This document shows positions 27,118 to 35,635 of a stretch of DNA of 64,000 bases, in pieces. The position numbers and the translations under genes were made by a program. The notes under the pieces are model-generated. The model was not told the DNA's origin and made no database searches. It saw nothing but the letters and a program-made list of their open reading frames with translations. This DNA is from Leptospira haakeii (lineage in GTDB: Bacteria > Spirochaetota > Leptospiria > Leptospirales > Leptospiraceae). Location of the stretch: assembly GCF_002812045.1 (NCBI RefSeq), contig NZ_NPEG01000003.1, positions 1 through 64,000 of the forward strand, in the 5' to 3' direction. Each line of letters starts with the position of its first letter. Position 1 is the first letter of the stretch.

Positions 27118-28059
27118 ATGGCTGAAAACAGCATTCCGCAACATTCTTTGGGAGATAACGCAGCTCGTAAGCTTGCAAATACAACTAAAACAAATGCACA
27201 GTATGATTTAATCACTCCCCGTTGGTTAGTTCGTTTATTGGATTGGAAACCTTTAGAGTCCGGAACCTTAAGAGTGAACCGAGTAAAGGATAACACATCG
27301 GTAGAAGTTCTATGTGGGCAGAAGGATGAGCAACCTCTTCCTGAAACCTTCGTAGACTACGAAGAAAAACCGAGAGAATATACATTAAGCGCGATATCTA
27401 CTGTGTTAGATGTCCATACTAGAGTGTCCGATCTATTCAGCAATCCTCACGATCAGATCCAGGAACAACTTAGACTTACAATCGAAAGTGTAAAGGAACG
27501 CCAAGAGAACGAGCTCATCAATAACGAAGATTACGGTCTTCTCAAGAATGTTCCTAAAAAACAAAGGATCCAAACTAGAAAAGGAGCTCCTACACCGGAT
27601 GATCTGGACGAACTCATTTCTAAAGTTTGGAAAGAACCTTCTTTTTTCTTAGCTCACCCATTAGCGGTTGCCGCTTTCGGTAGAGAATGTACACGCAGAG
27701 GAGTTCCACCGGCAACAGTATCCCTTTTTGGAGCACAGTTCTTAACCTGGAGAGGACTTCCTATCATTCCTACGGATAAACTTTTAGTAGGAGGAGAAAC
27801 TTCCCCTAAAGCTCCTGGTGGGACGACAAATATTCTACTTTTAAGAGTTGGGGAAAAGAAACAGGGCGTGATCGGATTATACCAACCTGGTTTGCCTGGA
27901 GAACAAACTCCTGGACTTTCCGTTCGTTTTATGGGGATCAATCGTTCCGCAATCGGTTCCTATTTGATTTCTCTTTATTGCTCTGCAGCTGTTCTTACGG
28001 ACGATGCAATCGGCGTTTTAGAAAACGTGGATGTAGGCAATTATTATGAGTACAAGTGA
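27118..28059 (+). CDS. Family 2A encapsulin shell protein (SrpI-like)
   Basis: The 313-residue product (ATG 27118 with AGGAG 7 bases upstream) matches the family 2A encapsulin shell protein in length and sequence. The N-terminal arm region (ENSIPQHSLGDNAARKLANTTK) is followed by LITPRWLVRLLDWKPLESGTLRVNR, then ATVSLFGAQFLTWRGLPIIPTDKLLV, and a C-terminus with GSYLISLYCSAAVLTDDAIGVLENV. It should have an HK97-type fold and self-assemble into a cage. No cyclic-nucleotide-binding insertion is present, so it is 2A and not 2B. Its 3' end overlaps the cysteine desulfurase gene by 14 bases. No phage gene is nearby. A sulfur-storage compartment is the known role of relatives. Confidence 0.9.
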   Translation: MAENSIPQHSLGDNAARKLANTTKTNAQYDLITPRWLVRLLDWKPLESGTLRVNRVKDNTSVEVLCGQKDEQPLPETFVDYEEKPREYTLSAISTVLDVHTRVSDLFSNPHDQIQEQLRLTIESVKERQENELINNEDYGLLKNVPKKQRIQTRKGAPTPDDLDELISKVWKEPSFFLAHPLAVAAFGRECTRRGVPPATVSLFGAQFLTWRGLPIIPTDKLLVGGETSPKAPGGTTNILLLRVGEKKQGVIGLYQPGLPGEQTPGLSVRFMGINRSAIGSYLISLYCSAAVLTDDAIGVLENVDVGNYYEYK

Positions 28060-29758
28060 TTTTTCTCCGGAATTGCCCGGAGAATTTTCCAGAAAGGATA
28101 TTGTTTCTCCTCCTGTAGATCCCAACTTGATCGCAGAATGGTCCAAGAAATTTTTTGGACCTCTTTCAAGCGGATCTAACGTGGATGAATTGGTAATTTC
28201 CTCTTCGAAAATCCCGAACGAGATCCCGGCGAATAGCCAGGGAGTTATCGCTCAGGCAGAATCTGCTTCTGGAGGAAATTCTTGGACTTCTAATTCTGGA
28301 ACCGGATATACAAGAGTTCCGGATTTGGGATTATCAGGTGTCGGAGTTCCTACGTATCCGGGAGGATTGAATATTCCTGGCTCCGGGCAGGGTTTGCCTG
28401 GTCAGAATTCTCCATTTTCTTTTTTAGATGAATTCAGATCTTTCGATTCAAAAGCCCAGAATATTCAGATTGGAGACCCATTCAGTTTCAGTCCAAGTCT
28501 AGTTCCTTTTGCAGAAATTTCTTCCGGAAATTTTGATCTAAGTTACGCCAGAAAAGATTTCCCTATCTTAGAAGAGAAGGTGAACGGAAAAAATTTAGTT
28601 TGGTTGGATAATGCAGCCACTACTCATAAACCTCAGGCCGTAATCGATAGACTCTCTCATTTTTACAAACATGAGAATTCCAATATTCATAGGGGGGCTC
28701 ATACTTTAGCAGCAAGGGCAACTGATGCATACGAGGCTGCAAGGGAGAAGGTAAAGGGTTTCCTAAATTCTTCTTCTACCGAGGAGATTGTATTCGTTAG
28801 AGGTGCTACGGAAGCGATTAACCTAGTCGCTCAAACCTGGGGAAGACAGAATGTCGGAAAAGACGACGAAATACTCATCTCTTGGTTGGAACATCACGCT
28901 AATATTGTTCCTTGGCAGATGTTATGTTCAGAGAAAGGTGCTAAATTAAAAGTAATTCCGGTAGACGAAACAGGACAAATCATCCTAAGCGAATACCAAA
29001 GATTGCTTACACCTAAGACTCGTATCGTTGCATTCACTCAAGTTTCTAATGCATTAGGAACTGTTACACCTGCTGGAACAATGATCGAACTGGCACATAA
29101 GCAAGGAGCCAAAGTATTATTGGACGGAGCCCAAGCAGTGTCACATATGCCTGTAGATGTGCAGGCTTTGGATTGTGATTTTTATGTGTTCTCCGGCCAT
29201 AAGGTTTTCGCTCCAACTGGAATAGGGGTTTTATTCGGTAAGAAAGAAGTTTTGGACCAAATGACTCCTTGGCAAGGCGGAGGTAACATGATCCAAGATG
29301 TTACTTTCGAAAGAACTGTGTATCAACCTGCTCCTTTCCGTTTCGAGGCGGGGACTGGTAATATCGCAGATGCAGTAGGTTTAGGTGCGGCTATCGATTA
29401 TCTAAACAAATTCGGAATGATACGTATTGCAGAATATGAACATTCTCTTTTGGAATATGGGACCAAGGAACTGAAAAAAATTCCTGGCCTAAAGCTGATC
29501 GGAACTGCACCAGATAAGGCAGGAGTATTATCCTTTGTGTTGGAAGGTTTTAAAACGGAAGACGTAGGAAGATATTTAGCGCAGGAAGGAATTGCTGTCA
29601 GATCGGGGCACCATTGTGCTCAACCTATATTGAGAAGATTCGGATTAGAAAGTACTGTTAGACCTTCTTTAGCATTTTATAATACTTGCGAAGATATCGA
29701 CGCTTTGATCCGAGCTTTGTATGATCTAATTGGGGGAAGGACTTCCGGCCCTCTTTGA
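28046..29758 (+). CDS. Cysteine desulfurase with N-terminal encapsulin cargo-loading extension
   Basis: The 570-residue protein has a complete SufS-type (class II) catalytic domain from about residue 164. It includes WLDNAATTHKPQAVID, HRGAHTLAARATDAYEAAR, the PLP-binding Lys386 in FSGHKVFAPTG and the catalytic Cys524 in RSGHHCAQPILRRFG. The first ~160 residues are low-complexity, rich in Gly, Ser, Pro and Asn (for example GLPGQNSPFSFLDEF). SufS itself is only about 405 residues, so this is the disordered cargo-loading domain expected for family 2A desulfurase cargo. The enzyme would release sulfane sulfur from cysteine inside the shell. No suf genes are adjacent, so this is not the Fe-S assembly enzyme. 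Confidence 0.92.
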   Translation: MSTSDFSPELPGEFSRKDIVSPPVDPNLIAEWSKKFFGPLSSGSNVDELVISSSKIPNEIPANSQGVIAQAESASGGNSWTSNSGTGYTRVPDLGLSGVGVPTYPGGLNIPGSGQGLPGQNSPFSFLDEFRSFDSKAQNIQIGDPFSFSPSLVPFAEISSGNFDLSYARKDFPILEEKVNGKNLVWLDNAATTHKPQAVIDRLSHFYKHENSNIHRGAHTLAARATDAYEAAREKVKGFLNSSSTEEIVFVRGATEAINLVAQTWGRQNVGKDDEILISWLEHHANIVPWQMLCSEKGAKLKVIPVDETGQIILSEYQRLLTPKTRIVAFTQVSNALGTVTPAGTMIELAHKQGAKVLLDGAQAVSHMPVDVQALDCDFYVFSGHKVFAPTGIGVLFGKKEVLDQMTPWQGGGNMIQDVTFERTVYQPAPFRFEAGTGNIADAVGLGAAIDYLNKFGMIRIAEYEHSLLEYGTKELKKIPGLKLIGTAPDKAGVLSFVLEGFKTEDVGRYLAQEGIAVRSGHHCAQPILRRFGLESTVRPSLAFYNTCEDIDALIRALYDLIGGRTSGPL

Positions 29759-29794
29759 GGGTTGGATCCTGGGATAGTTTCCGATCAATATTCT

Positions 29795-30691
29795 TCAGAT
29801 AGAAAAATCGATCACATTGTCCAGTTCTTTGGAATTCCTGACCCGGATCTCATTTTTCTGATACACTACTGAATAAGGAGGAACACTTTGGGTAACCCAG
29901 GTGTTTCCCCCTATGATACTATTTCTTCCGATCACAGTATCTCCTCCTAGTATTGTGGCTCCCGCATAGATAATCGTATTTTCCTCTATCGTAGGATGTC
30001 TTTTGACACTTGCTAGATCCTTACTAACGGATAGCGCTCCTAAGGTTACACCTTGGTAAATTTTGACATTATCCGCTATCTCAGAAGTCCCTCCGATCAC
30101 AATCCCGGTCCCATGATCCATAAAGAATGATTTTCCTATCTTCGCTCCGGGGTGAATATCAATCCCTGTTTTTTCGTGAGCATATTCACTCAACATTCTA
30201 GGAAAGATAGGAATTCTCAAACGATGTAATACATGGGCAACCCTATGAACCGCTATTGCATAAAAACCTGAGTAGGCGAGTATAACTTCTTTTACGCTTT
30301 CTGCAGCGGGATCACCTTCATAAGCAGCGATTGCATCTTTCCAGATTAGATCATACAGTAAGGGTAATTCTTTTTTGAATTCTGATAATACCCAATTGAT
30401 CTCGGGACCGTTAGTTCCTACTAAATAAGGTTGTAATTTCTTCTTTGCGTCCAAAAGAAAACGGGAGATACTATCTTCTACCTGAGTTTGGTCCCTGAAA
30501 TTTAGATCTGAGAAAAAGCCTGCAAAAAGAATATCAAACAATTCTTGGATGAATTGTCCTGCGACCTGCCTTCCTCCATAACGATGAGGATCTTCATTCT
30601 GTTTTTTGAATATAGAATCCAGAAAATTGCGATAAGTATCTTCCAAGTTTGGATCAATTTTGGATGTTCCATTAGTTTCTTGGATTCCCAT
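29795..30691 (-). CDS. Serine O-acetyltransferase (SrpH/EpsC type)
   Basis: The 298-residue protein has an alpha-helical N-terminal domain and a left-handed beta-helix acetyltransferase domain. HPGAKIGKSFFMDHGTGIVIG contains the catalytic His, and hexapeptide repeats run on to IIYAGATILGGDTVIGRNSIIGG. It makes O-acetylserine, the precursor of cysteine, which is the desulfurase substrate. The gene is convergent with the cargo gene, 36 bases apart. The same enzyme type (SrpH) accompanies SrpI in cyanobacteria. A 14-base palindrome lies upstream. It is longer than E. coli CysE (273), as is usual for the EpsC/SrpH group. Confidence 0.9.
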   Translation of the reverse strand: MGIQETNGTSKIDPNLEDTYRNFLDSIFKKQNEDPHRYGGRQVAGQFIQELFDILFAGFFSDLNFRDQTQVEDSISRFLLDAKKKLQPYLVGTNGPEINWVLSEFKKELPLLYDLIWKDAIAAYEGDPAAESVKEVILAYSGFYAIAVHRVAHVLHRLRIPIFPRMLSEYAHEKTGIDIHPGAKIGKSFFMDHGTGIVIGGTSEIADNVKIYQGVTLGALSVSKDLASVKRHPTIEENTIIYAGATILGGDTVIGRNSIIGGNTWVTQSVPPYSVVYQKNEIRVRNSKELDNVIDFSI

Positions 30692-30777
30692 AAGATTCTC
30701 CCAATAGATTCATTTATAGAATAAAATCTGTTATAATAGATACAATTGGGCCTTATTTCTATAAAATCCAGAATTAT

Positions 30778-30791
30778 TTTAATATATTAAA
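30778..30791. promoter_or_regulatory. 14-bp palindrome upstream of the serine acetyltransferase gene
   Basis: TTTAATATATTAAA is a perfect palindrome 86 bases upstream of the acetyltransferase ATG at 30691. Its half TTTAATATA is the same as in the inverted repeat at the encapsulin promoter. The region is AT-rich, so chance occurrence is possible. Confidence 0.35.
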
Positions 30792-30965
30792 TATAATTCC
30801 GTTTTAATTGTAAGATTGTCCCAGTTCTATTTAATAAACTATGATAGTTGCCTAATATATTCGGCTCTTTCCACCATTTGAATTCGTTTTATTAGAATTT
30901 TTGAGTGCTATGGCAGAAATGCTCCTAAGACTTTTGTTTATTCAGGGTCCTGGGAGGAAACAGAA

Positions 30966-32381
30966 ATGCAGAGAGGTTTTGTCCGAAATAAGTATTCGGT
31001 TTTTATAATATTCTTACTATTCGTTTTTGGAAGCGGAGAAGTTTTGGCGGTCGATGGATTATATTTTAATGCGATCAATTCCAGATATTTAGGTCTTGCC
31101 GGTGCCGGTTATGCACTCGGTGGATCGCCTGTGGACGTTGCGTTAAATCCTGCTAACCTCTCCTTGGTTAAAGGTAAAAAATTGGAATTCGGCTTGGGTG
31201 CTTCTCTCATTCAAAATAGATACAGGGACCGTTTCCAAGATCCGAACCCAGAGCTTGTCTACGAGAATGATAAGTCTACTAATGTGGTAGGTCCTGGTCC
31301 TTATATAGCTTTTAAACTTCCAGTTACTGAAAGTATCAATTATGGAGTAACATTCTATGTTCCGGGAGGAGCCTCGGGCGGAGTGGATAAGATCACAAGA
31401 AATACTCCGACTGGAGAATCGGTAAACCAATGGGCGAACGTAAATTTGCCTGGGCCTCTCGGAAATTCAAAACAGATCAAAGAATCTAATTCGAATACAT
31501 TTGCAGTTTTTAAATTAGTGAACGGTCTCTCTGTTAAGTTTGGGAATTTATCTTTAGGAGGTAGTGTCGAGCTCGCTTACGGAACCCAGAAATTAAATCA
31601 AAAATATTATGATATCACAGGTAATATTGAGATCCCTGGCCAAGGTTATTATTACGAAAGTTCCAAAAACGCTTTCGCTGTTGGTGGGATTTTAGGAGCC
31701 AATTATTCTTTTTCGGATTCTTTCCGGATCGCTTATGCATACCAATCCCATGTAGGAATTCCACTGAATGGTGGGTATTCGATTGGAACAAACGATCCGA
31801 ATTATTATCGTAAGACCGGAGTTTCTTATACTTTTGATCTCCCGGAAAAACATGTTTTGGGTCTCGCATTTGGACCTGAAAATCTAAAATTCGCATTGGA
31901 TTTCGTATATACGAATTATGGTTCTTATTTAAGAAAAGCCAACCAGACTTTGGAGGATCCATGGCTTCCTACTCCTCTGGGAAAGACGGGATCTGCGGAT
32001 GCACATTTGAATTTCAGGGACCAATGGGCGGTCATTTTAGGAGTGGAGTATAAGGCTTCTCCTTCCTGGATACTGAGAGGGGGATATTCTTATAATTCTC
32101 CATTAGTAAAAAGTAATGCTCTTGGAGGGACTACCGGAGGATTTTTCTCTCTTACGGATATTGTTTCCGCAGGTTTTAGTTATTTATTCGACAGCTGGAG
32201 TTTGGATTTGGCGGTAAGTTATAATATTCCTAGAAAAACGATAGAAGGTGGAAAAGGCACGGATTGGGATCTTTCCCATGCTGTGGGAAGTGTGGGTAAC
32301 GCGAACTTGACAGGTTATTCTTATAACGCAAGAGCAGCGATTCCATCCTTCAGCATCGGAGCAGTAAAAACTTTCGATTGA
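30966..32381 (+). CDS. FadL/OmpP1-family outer membrane transport protein
   Basis: The 471-residue protein has a signal peptide (IIFLLFVFGSGEVLAVDG, cleavage near residue 30) and the FadL N-terminal hatch (NAINSRYLGLAGAGYALGGSPVDVALNPANLS). A body of amphipathic beta strands rich in aromatic residues follows, and the last residues end near Phe (KTFD). FadL homologues carry hydrophobic compounds such as long-chain fatty acids across the outer membrane. GGGAGGAAA precedes the ATG. It is monocistronic and followed by a clear rho-independent terminator. Transcription diverges from the acetyltransferase gene. Confidence 0.85.
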   Translation: MQRGFVRNKYSVFIIFLLFVFGSGEVLAVDGLYFNAINSRYLGLAGAGYALGGSPVDVALNPANLSLVKGKKLEFGLGASLIQNRYRDRFQDPNPELVYENDKSTNVVGPGPYIAFKLPVTESINYGVTFYVPGGASGGVDKITRNTPTGESVNQWANVNLPGPLGNSKQIKESNSNTFAVFKLVNGLSVKFGNLSLGGSVELAYGTQKLNQKYYDITGNIEIPGQGYYYESSKNAFAVGGILGANYSFSDSFRIAYAYQSHVGIPLNGGYSIGTNDPNYYRKTGVSYTFDLPEKHVLGLAFGPENLKFALDFVYTNYGSYLRKANQTLEDPWLPTPLGKTGSADAHLNFRDQWAVILGVEYKASPSWILRGGYSYNSPLVKSNALGGTTGGFFSLTDIVSAGFSYLFDSWSLDLAVSYNIPRKTIEGGKGTDWDLSHAVGSVGNANLTGYSYNARAAIPSFSIGAVKTFD

Positions 32382-32398
32382 TATGATAAGCCGATAGG

Positions 32399-32420
32399 AG
32401 CCGGTTTTTACCGGCTTTTA
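32399..32420 (+). terminator. Rho-independent terminator of the FadL-like gene
   Basis: AGCCGGT-TTTT-ACCGGCT forms a 7-pair stem followed by TTTTAAAA, 18 bases after the stop of the FadL-like gene. Confidence 0.75.
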
Positions 32421-32494
32421 AAAGAAGGATAAAGTTTTTTAGGACTTATCGATCCTTTCTAAAGAAGAATTTAAGTCCTTGTCCTTTTTTCGAC

Positions 32495-32842
32495 TTAGTA
32501 GACGAGATTTCTAAGCTGTTGGAATACGGAACCAGAGTGTGCTCTTATATAAAGTGCGTAACTGCTAGTTAATATACTCAAAACAAGTGGTAGAAATTTA
32601 AAAAACTTATTTTTCGAGAACGAGAACAGGATGAACGCAGGGAATACTCCTACGATAGGGATTAACGATCCTATAAATAGGAAAAGATAAAATACCCAAA
32701 AGGAGGCTATTTCTTCCTCTTCCGGTTTTCCTGTTCTGTACTTGATTGGTTTCTGGGGCTGGGCTCTTGAATGAATCACGGCGCCGCCCGGTTGGGTTCT
32801 CATTCGGTACTTTTGGTCCGACTTCTCGCTTCTGTTATCCAT
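32495..32842 (-). CDS. Small hypothetical membrane protein with two helices
   Basis: The 115-residue product is not recognised. Its N-terminal 45 residues are polar and basic. Two hydrophobic segments lie at about 48-72 (FWVFYLFLFIGSLIPIVGVF) and 80-95. The C-terminus is short and polar. It has no homolog I can name. The gene is isolated between a terminator and the crotonase gene. Coding status is supported only by length and a plausible membrane topology, so the call is moderate. Confidence 0.55.
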   Translation of the reverse strand: MDNRSEKSDQKYRMRTQPGGAVIHSRAQPQKPIKYRTGKPEEEEIASFWVFYLFLFIGSLIPIVGVFPAFILFSFSKNKFFKFLPLVLSILTSSYALYIRAHSGSVFQQLRNLVY

Positions 32843-33080
32843 TCCTTAAGTGTAGATCTTTTTGAACAAAGGAGCAACCTGATTCGGCTACTTTTAAAAA
32901 TAAATAAAATGTCCGAAAATTGAAATACGACTGAATTTAATGAAATTGAATGAAAAAGAATATTTAATCCTTAAATGGAATTAAGAACTTACTATAAGGT
33001 TGGAATTCCTGCAAAAACGTAAGTTTTCGTATTATCAAAAAAGTTCTTTCAGAAATATAGATCTGGTTCTTTATTTTGGC

Positions 33081-33887
33081 ATGCCAGATCTTCCATTAAT
33101 TGCGAATGTTCATGAAGTTGCGGGAGGTAAAATTTTCCAGATCACAATGAATCGCCCTGATGTTCACAATGCAGTGAATAAGGAGATGGCGGATCTATTT
33201 GTAGAAGCTTGGAAAACTTTCCAAAAGGATCCGGAACTTACTGTAGCAGTATTACATGGAGCAGGGGATAAGGCATTTTGTTCCGGAGCAGATCTTTCCG
33301 GTTTAGATAAAATGGCCAACATGTATTTAAATCAGGAAGAAAGAGAAGAATATGCTAAGAAAGATCCTGGCCCCTTAGGTGGATCAAGGATCGTTCAAAA
33401 AAAACCTGTAATTACCGTGTCTCATGGTTATACGTATGCAGGCGGTTTTGAATTATTTTGTCATGGACATATCCGTATTGCGGAACCTCAGGCCATCTTC
33501 TCGGTTGCTTGTAGAAGATGGGGAGTTCCTTTAATAGATGGAGGAACTGTGTATCTTCCCAGATTGCTTGGATGGGGATCCGCATTGCCATTGATTTTAA
33601 CAGGACAAAGGATACGAGCGGAAAGAGCCTATCAGTTAGGTTTAGTATGGGAACTTGTAAAAAAAGGAAAAGGTTTAGAGAGAGCATTTTCTTATGCGAC
33701 TCAACTTTGTAGGCAACCTAAAGATGCAATGTTTGCAGACTTGGATTCCGTTATAGAAGGTTGGAATTTATCAGTTTCAGACGCATTAGTTTTGGAAGCG
33801 AAGAACACATTTCCGGTGATGGAAAGTGAGAGCACCAAACAAGGGGTGCAAAGATTTTTGGATGGGGATAGATTCTGGTTTAGATAG
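33081..33887 (+). CDS. Enoyl-CoA hydratase/isomerase (crotonase) family protein
   Basis: The 268-residue product from the ATG at 33081 fits the crotonase family length. A TTG at 33000 would add 27 unrelated residues. The oxyanion-hole region FCSGADLSGL is present, and GYTYAGGFELFCHGHIRIAE carries one of the two acid/base Glu positions. The other Glu position is in a divergent segment (CRRWGVPLIDGGTVYLPRLLG), typical of crotonases with a non-hydratase role. The substrate is an acyl-CoA, otherwise unknown. It could act in fatty acid use together with the FadL-like porin 700 bases upstream. Confidence 0.82.
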   Translation: MPDLPLIANVHEVAGGKIFQITMNRPDVHNAVNKEMADLFVEAWKTFQKDPELTVAVLHGAGDKAFCSGADLSGLDKMANMYLNQEEREEYAKKDPGPLGGSRIVQKKPVITVSHGYTYAGGFELFCHGHIRIAEPQAIFSVACRRWGVPLIDGGTVYLPRLLGWGSALPLILTGQRIRAERAYQLGLVWELVKKGKGLERAFSYATQLCRQPKDAMFADLDSVIEGWNLSVSDALVLEAKNTFPVMESESTKQGVQRFLDGDRFWFR

Positions 33888-33903
33888 GATCTATATTATA
33901 ATC

Positions 33904-34227
33904 CTATAATTTCCATTTGGAAGGCCTTCCTACATTATGGAATCTTCCTGCAGGGATGTGAAAAGGGTTACGCCCGGTCCTTCCGGATCCTGCCGGCGTA
34001 TAATAATTATTCTGATAATTTCGATAAGGATAATAACCTCTTGAGGATCTGTAATAATTTCCGGTTCCACTGGTTGAATTGATCCGATTACATTCGTAAT
34101 AAGAATCATAACAAACGAGTTCGTATTCTCTCGTTTGGTATTGAGGCCCCATACAATTGGTAAAAGTGCAAAAACAAATTCCAAAGACGAGTTTTAGTAA
34201 GAGTAAGTTTTTATTCTTTGAAATCAT
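33904..34227 (-). CDS. Small tyrosine-rich lipoprotein
   Basis: The 107-residue product has a lipoprotein signal peptide with a plausible lipobox ending TNC at residue 25. The mature part is rich in Tyr, Asn and Gly (for example YECNRINSTSGTGNYY, then repeated YR and NYY). It has no recognisable domain. It is likely exported and lipid-anchored, as many spirochaetal surface proteins are. It is convergent with the crotonase gene, and the ribosome-binding site is weak. Function is unknown. Confidence 0.55.
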   Translation of the reverse strand: MISKNKNLLLLKLVFGICFCTFTNCMGPQYQTREYELVCYDSYYECNRINSTSGTGNYYRSSRGYYPYRNYQNNYYTPAGSGRTGRNPFHIPAGRFHNVGRPSKWKL

Positions 34228-34394
34228 AACTTAACGATCCTAATAAAACCGTATGACCCTGACTAGGTTCCCATTTATTTCGGAAATTGTATTGTTGATT
34301 CCGGAAAATAGTGATCTAATCCTAAAACCATTGCGGTTCCTTATCGATCGGGTATTGTTTGAAAAAATTATCCGCCATAATATGGAGAATGTTT

Positions 34395-34661
34395 ATGCGA
34401 ACTAAAAAACGGATTTTGATCTTACTATTGGTTCTATCTTCGCTTGGTTTTATAAATTGCGATGCGTATAACGATTTATACGGGACCGGGGGAAATGATA
34501 AGAGTGATAAAAAAAATTGTAATGCCGCTGCCGCATTGTACTTAGCCTGCTCTAATGAAAACCCAGGATATGCGAACACTGCATGTTCTTCTCAATATTT
34601 ATTAGCTGCTGCAGCTTGTGGTTACGGTGGGGGAAGCGGAGGAGGAGGGGGAGGTTACTAA
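34395..34661 (+). CDS. Small cysteine- and glycine-rich lipoprotein
   Basis: The 88-residue product starts at the ATG at 34395 with GGAGA 6 bases upstream. The signal peptide RILILLLVLSSLGFINC gives a lipobox with Cys22. The mature region carries four more cysteines (KNCNAA, LACSN, NTACSS, AAACG) and ends in a glycine-rich tail of about ten residues. It matches the short Leptospira-type lipoproteins of unknown function. It is monocistronic and followed by a hairpin terminator. Upstream frames give longer starts but lack a ribosome-binding site. Confidence 0.6.
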   Translation: MRTKKRILILLLVLSSLGFINCDAYNDLYGTGGNDKSDKKNCNAAAALYLACSNENPGYANTACSSQYLLAAAACGYGGGSGGGGGGY

Positions 34662-34683
34662 ATCTTCTCCCCATATTCAAAAA

Positions 34684-34715
34684 GCGGATCAGCGATTGTT
34701 TGATCCGCGCTTTTA
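34684..34715. terminator. Bidirectional hairpin terminator
   Basis: GCGGATCA (34684-34691) and TGATCCGC (34701-34708) form an 8-pair stem with a 9-base loop, followed by GCTTTT. It lies between the convergent small lipoprotein and acyltransferase genes. Confidence 0.7.
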
Positions 34716-34717
34716 TT

Positions 34718-35635
34718 CTATTTTTGTTCGGAAAGAATTTCTACATTCCATTCTTTTAAATTAGTTAATACATAATTCAAAAGTGTTTGCTGAGCCTTCT
34801 TGGAATCTTTAGTATCTATCTCTGGTCCGAACTTCATATGGATCTTTCTGTCCCTGTAAAGGCTTCCTAGATCCTTCCAGATCCTACCGTTTTCCCAAAA
34901 ATCAGTCTTAATCGCAAATGGAACTACCGGAACTCCCGCTCTGGAGGCAAGTTTAACGGCGATCGAATTGAATTCTGCAGGATTAAAAGTTCTAGTCCTT
35001 GTACTTTGAGGAAATACTACAATAGAAACCCCTTTTTTCAGAAGATTTGCGCCTTCTTCCAATACCTTGACTAGATCTTCTCTTGGATTGTCACGTCCTA
35101 CAGCGATCGGATCCCTACTTCTCATAATTGGGCCGAAATAACCTTTTATTAAACTTTCTTTAACTACGTAAGTGAGTCTTCTATGAGGTACTAAAAAGTA
35201 GGAAAATACGAAAGTTTCCAAAACGCTCATATGGTTTCCCGCAAAAACCACAGGGCCTTTAGGAGATACAACGTTCTCTAAATTTTCTATTTGGAATTTT
35301 CCTTGGCAGCCTTCGATCAAGTCTAAGATCCCACCGGATAATTCAATCCAACGAGGATCAAAAAACTTTCCTTTTAGAGCATTCTGCCTTGCGATTATGA
35401 TCTGTCGGAAGTATCCATATAAAAATGTAAGATCTGAGCCGAATAGGATTCTATCTAAAAGCCATCTTCTGCGATTTTGAGGAGTGATATATCTCAGGCT
35501 CACTCCTTCTCTTAGTTCAATCCTTTGTCCCAATTCTTCCTTGGTTAAATCGTAGATCCCTGTTTTCAGGGCCGAATCAGGGATCTTAACTATAGGCGTT
35601 GTGATCTTATCATGAATGGATTCTGTTAAACTCAC
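34718..35635 (-). CDS. PlsC-like 1-acylglycerol-3-phosphate acyltransferase with variant motifs
   Basis: The 305-residue protein has the PlsC domain order: a GNHMSVLETF segment at the position of motif I (H-x4-E instead of H-x4-D), RDPIAVGRDNP, then VVFPQSTRTRTFNPAEF at motif III (FPEGTR becomes FPQSTR) and GVPVVPFAIKT at motif IV. The catalytic His is kept, while the partner acid is conservative. It is thought to acylate a lysophospholipid or a related acceptor at the membrane. The altered motifs suggest a subfamily rather than loss of function. It is a single gene. Confidence 0.78.
   Translation of the reverse strand: MSLTESIHDKITTPIVKIPDSALKTGIYDLTKEELGQRIELREGVSLRYITPQNRRRWLLDRILFGSDLTFLYGYFRQIIIARQNALKGKFFDPRWIELSGGILDLIEGCQGKFQIENLENVVSPKGPVVFAGNHMSVLETFVFSYFLVPHRRLTYVVKESLIKGYFGPIMRSRDPIAVGRDNPREDLVKVLEEGANLLKKGVSIVVFPQSTRTRTFNPAEFNSIAVKLASRAGVPVVPFAIKTDFWENGRIWKDLGSLYRDRKIHMKFGPEIDTKDSKKAQQTLLNYVLTNLKEWNVEILSEQK

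Noticed and set aside
27118..28059. Prophage capsid gene
   Set aside because: HK97-type fold proteins can be phage capsids, but no portal, terminase or tail gene is near, and the cargo and acetyltransferase neighbours identify an encapsulin.
28046..29758. Housekeeping SufS of an Fe-S assembly operon
   Set aside because: No sufB, sufC, sufD or sufU gene is near and the N-terminal extension is absent in SufS.
29749..29761. Terminator hairpin CCCTC-TTT-GAGGG at the cargo stop
   Set aside because: The stem is only 5 pairs and no T-tract follows, so it is too weak to report as a terminator.
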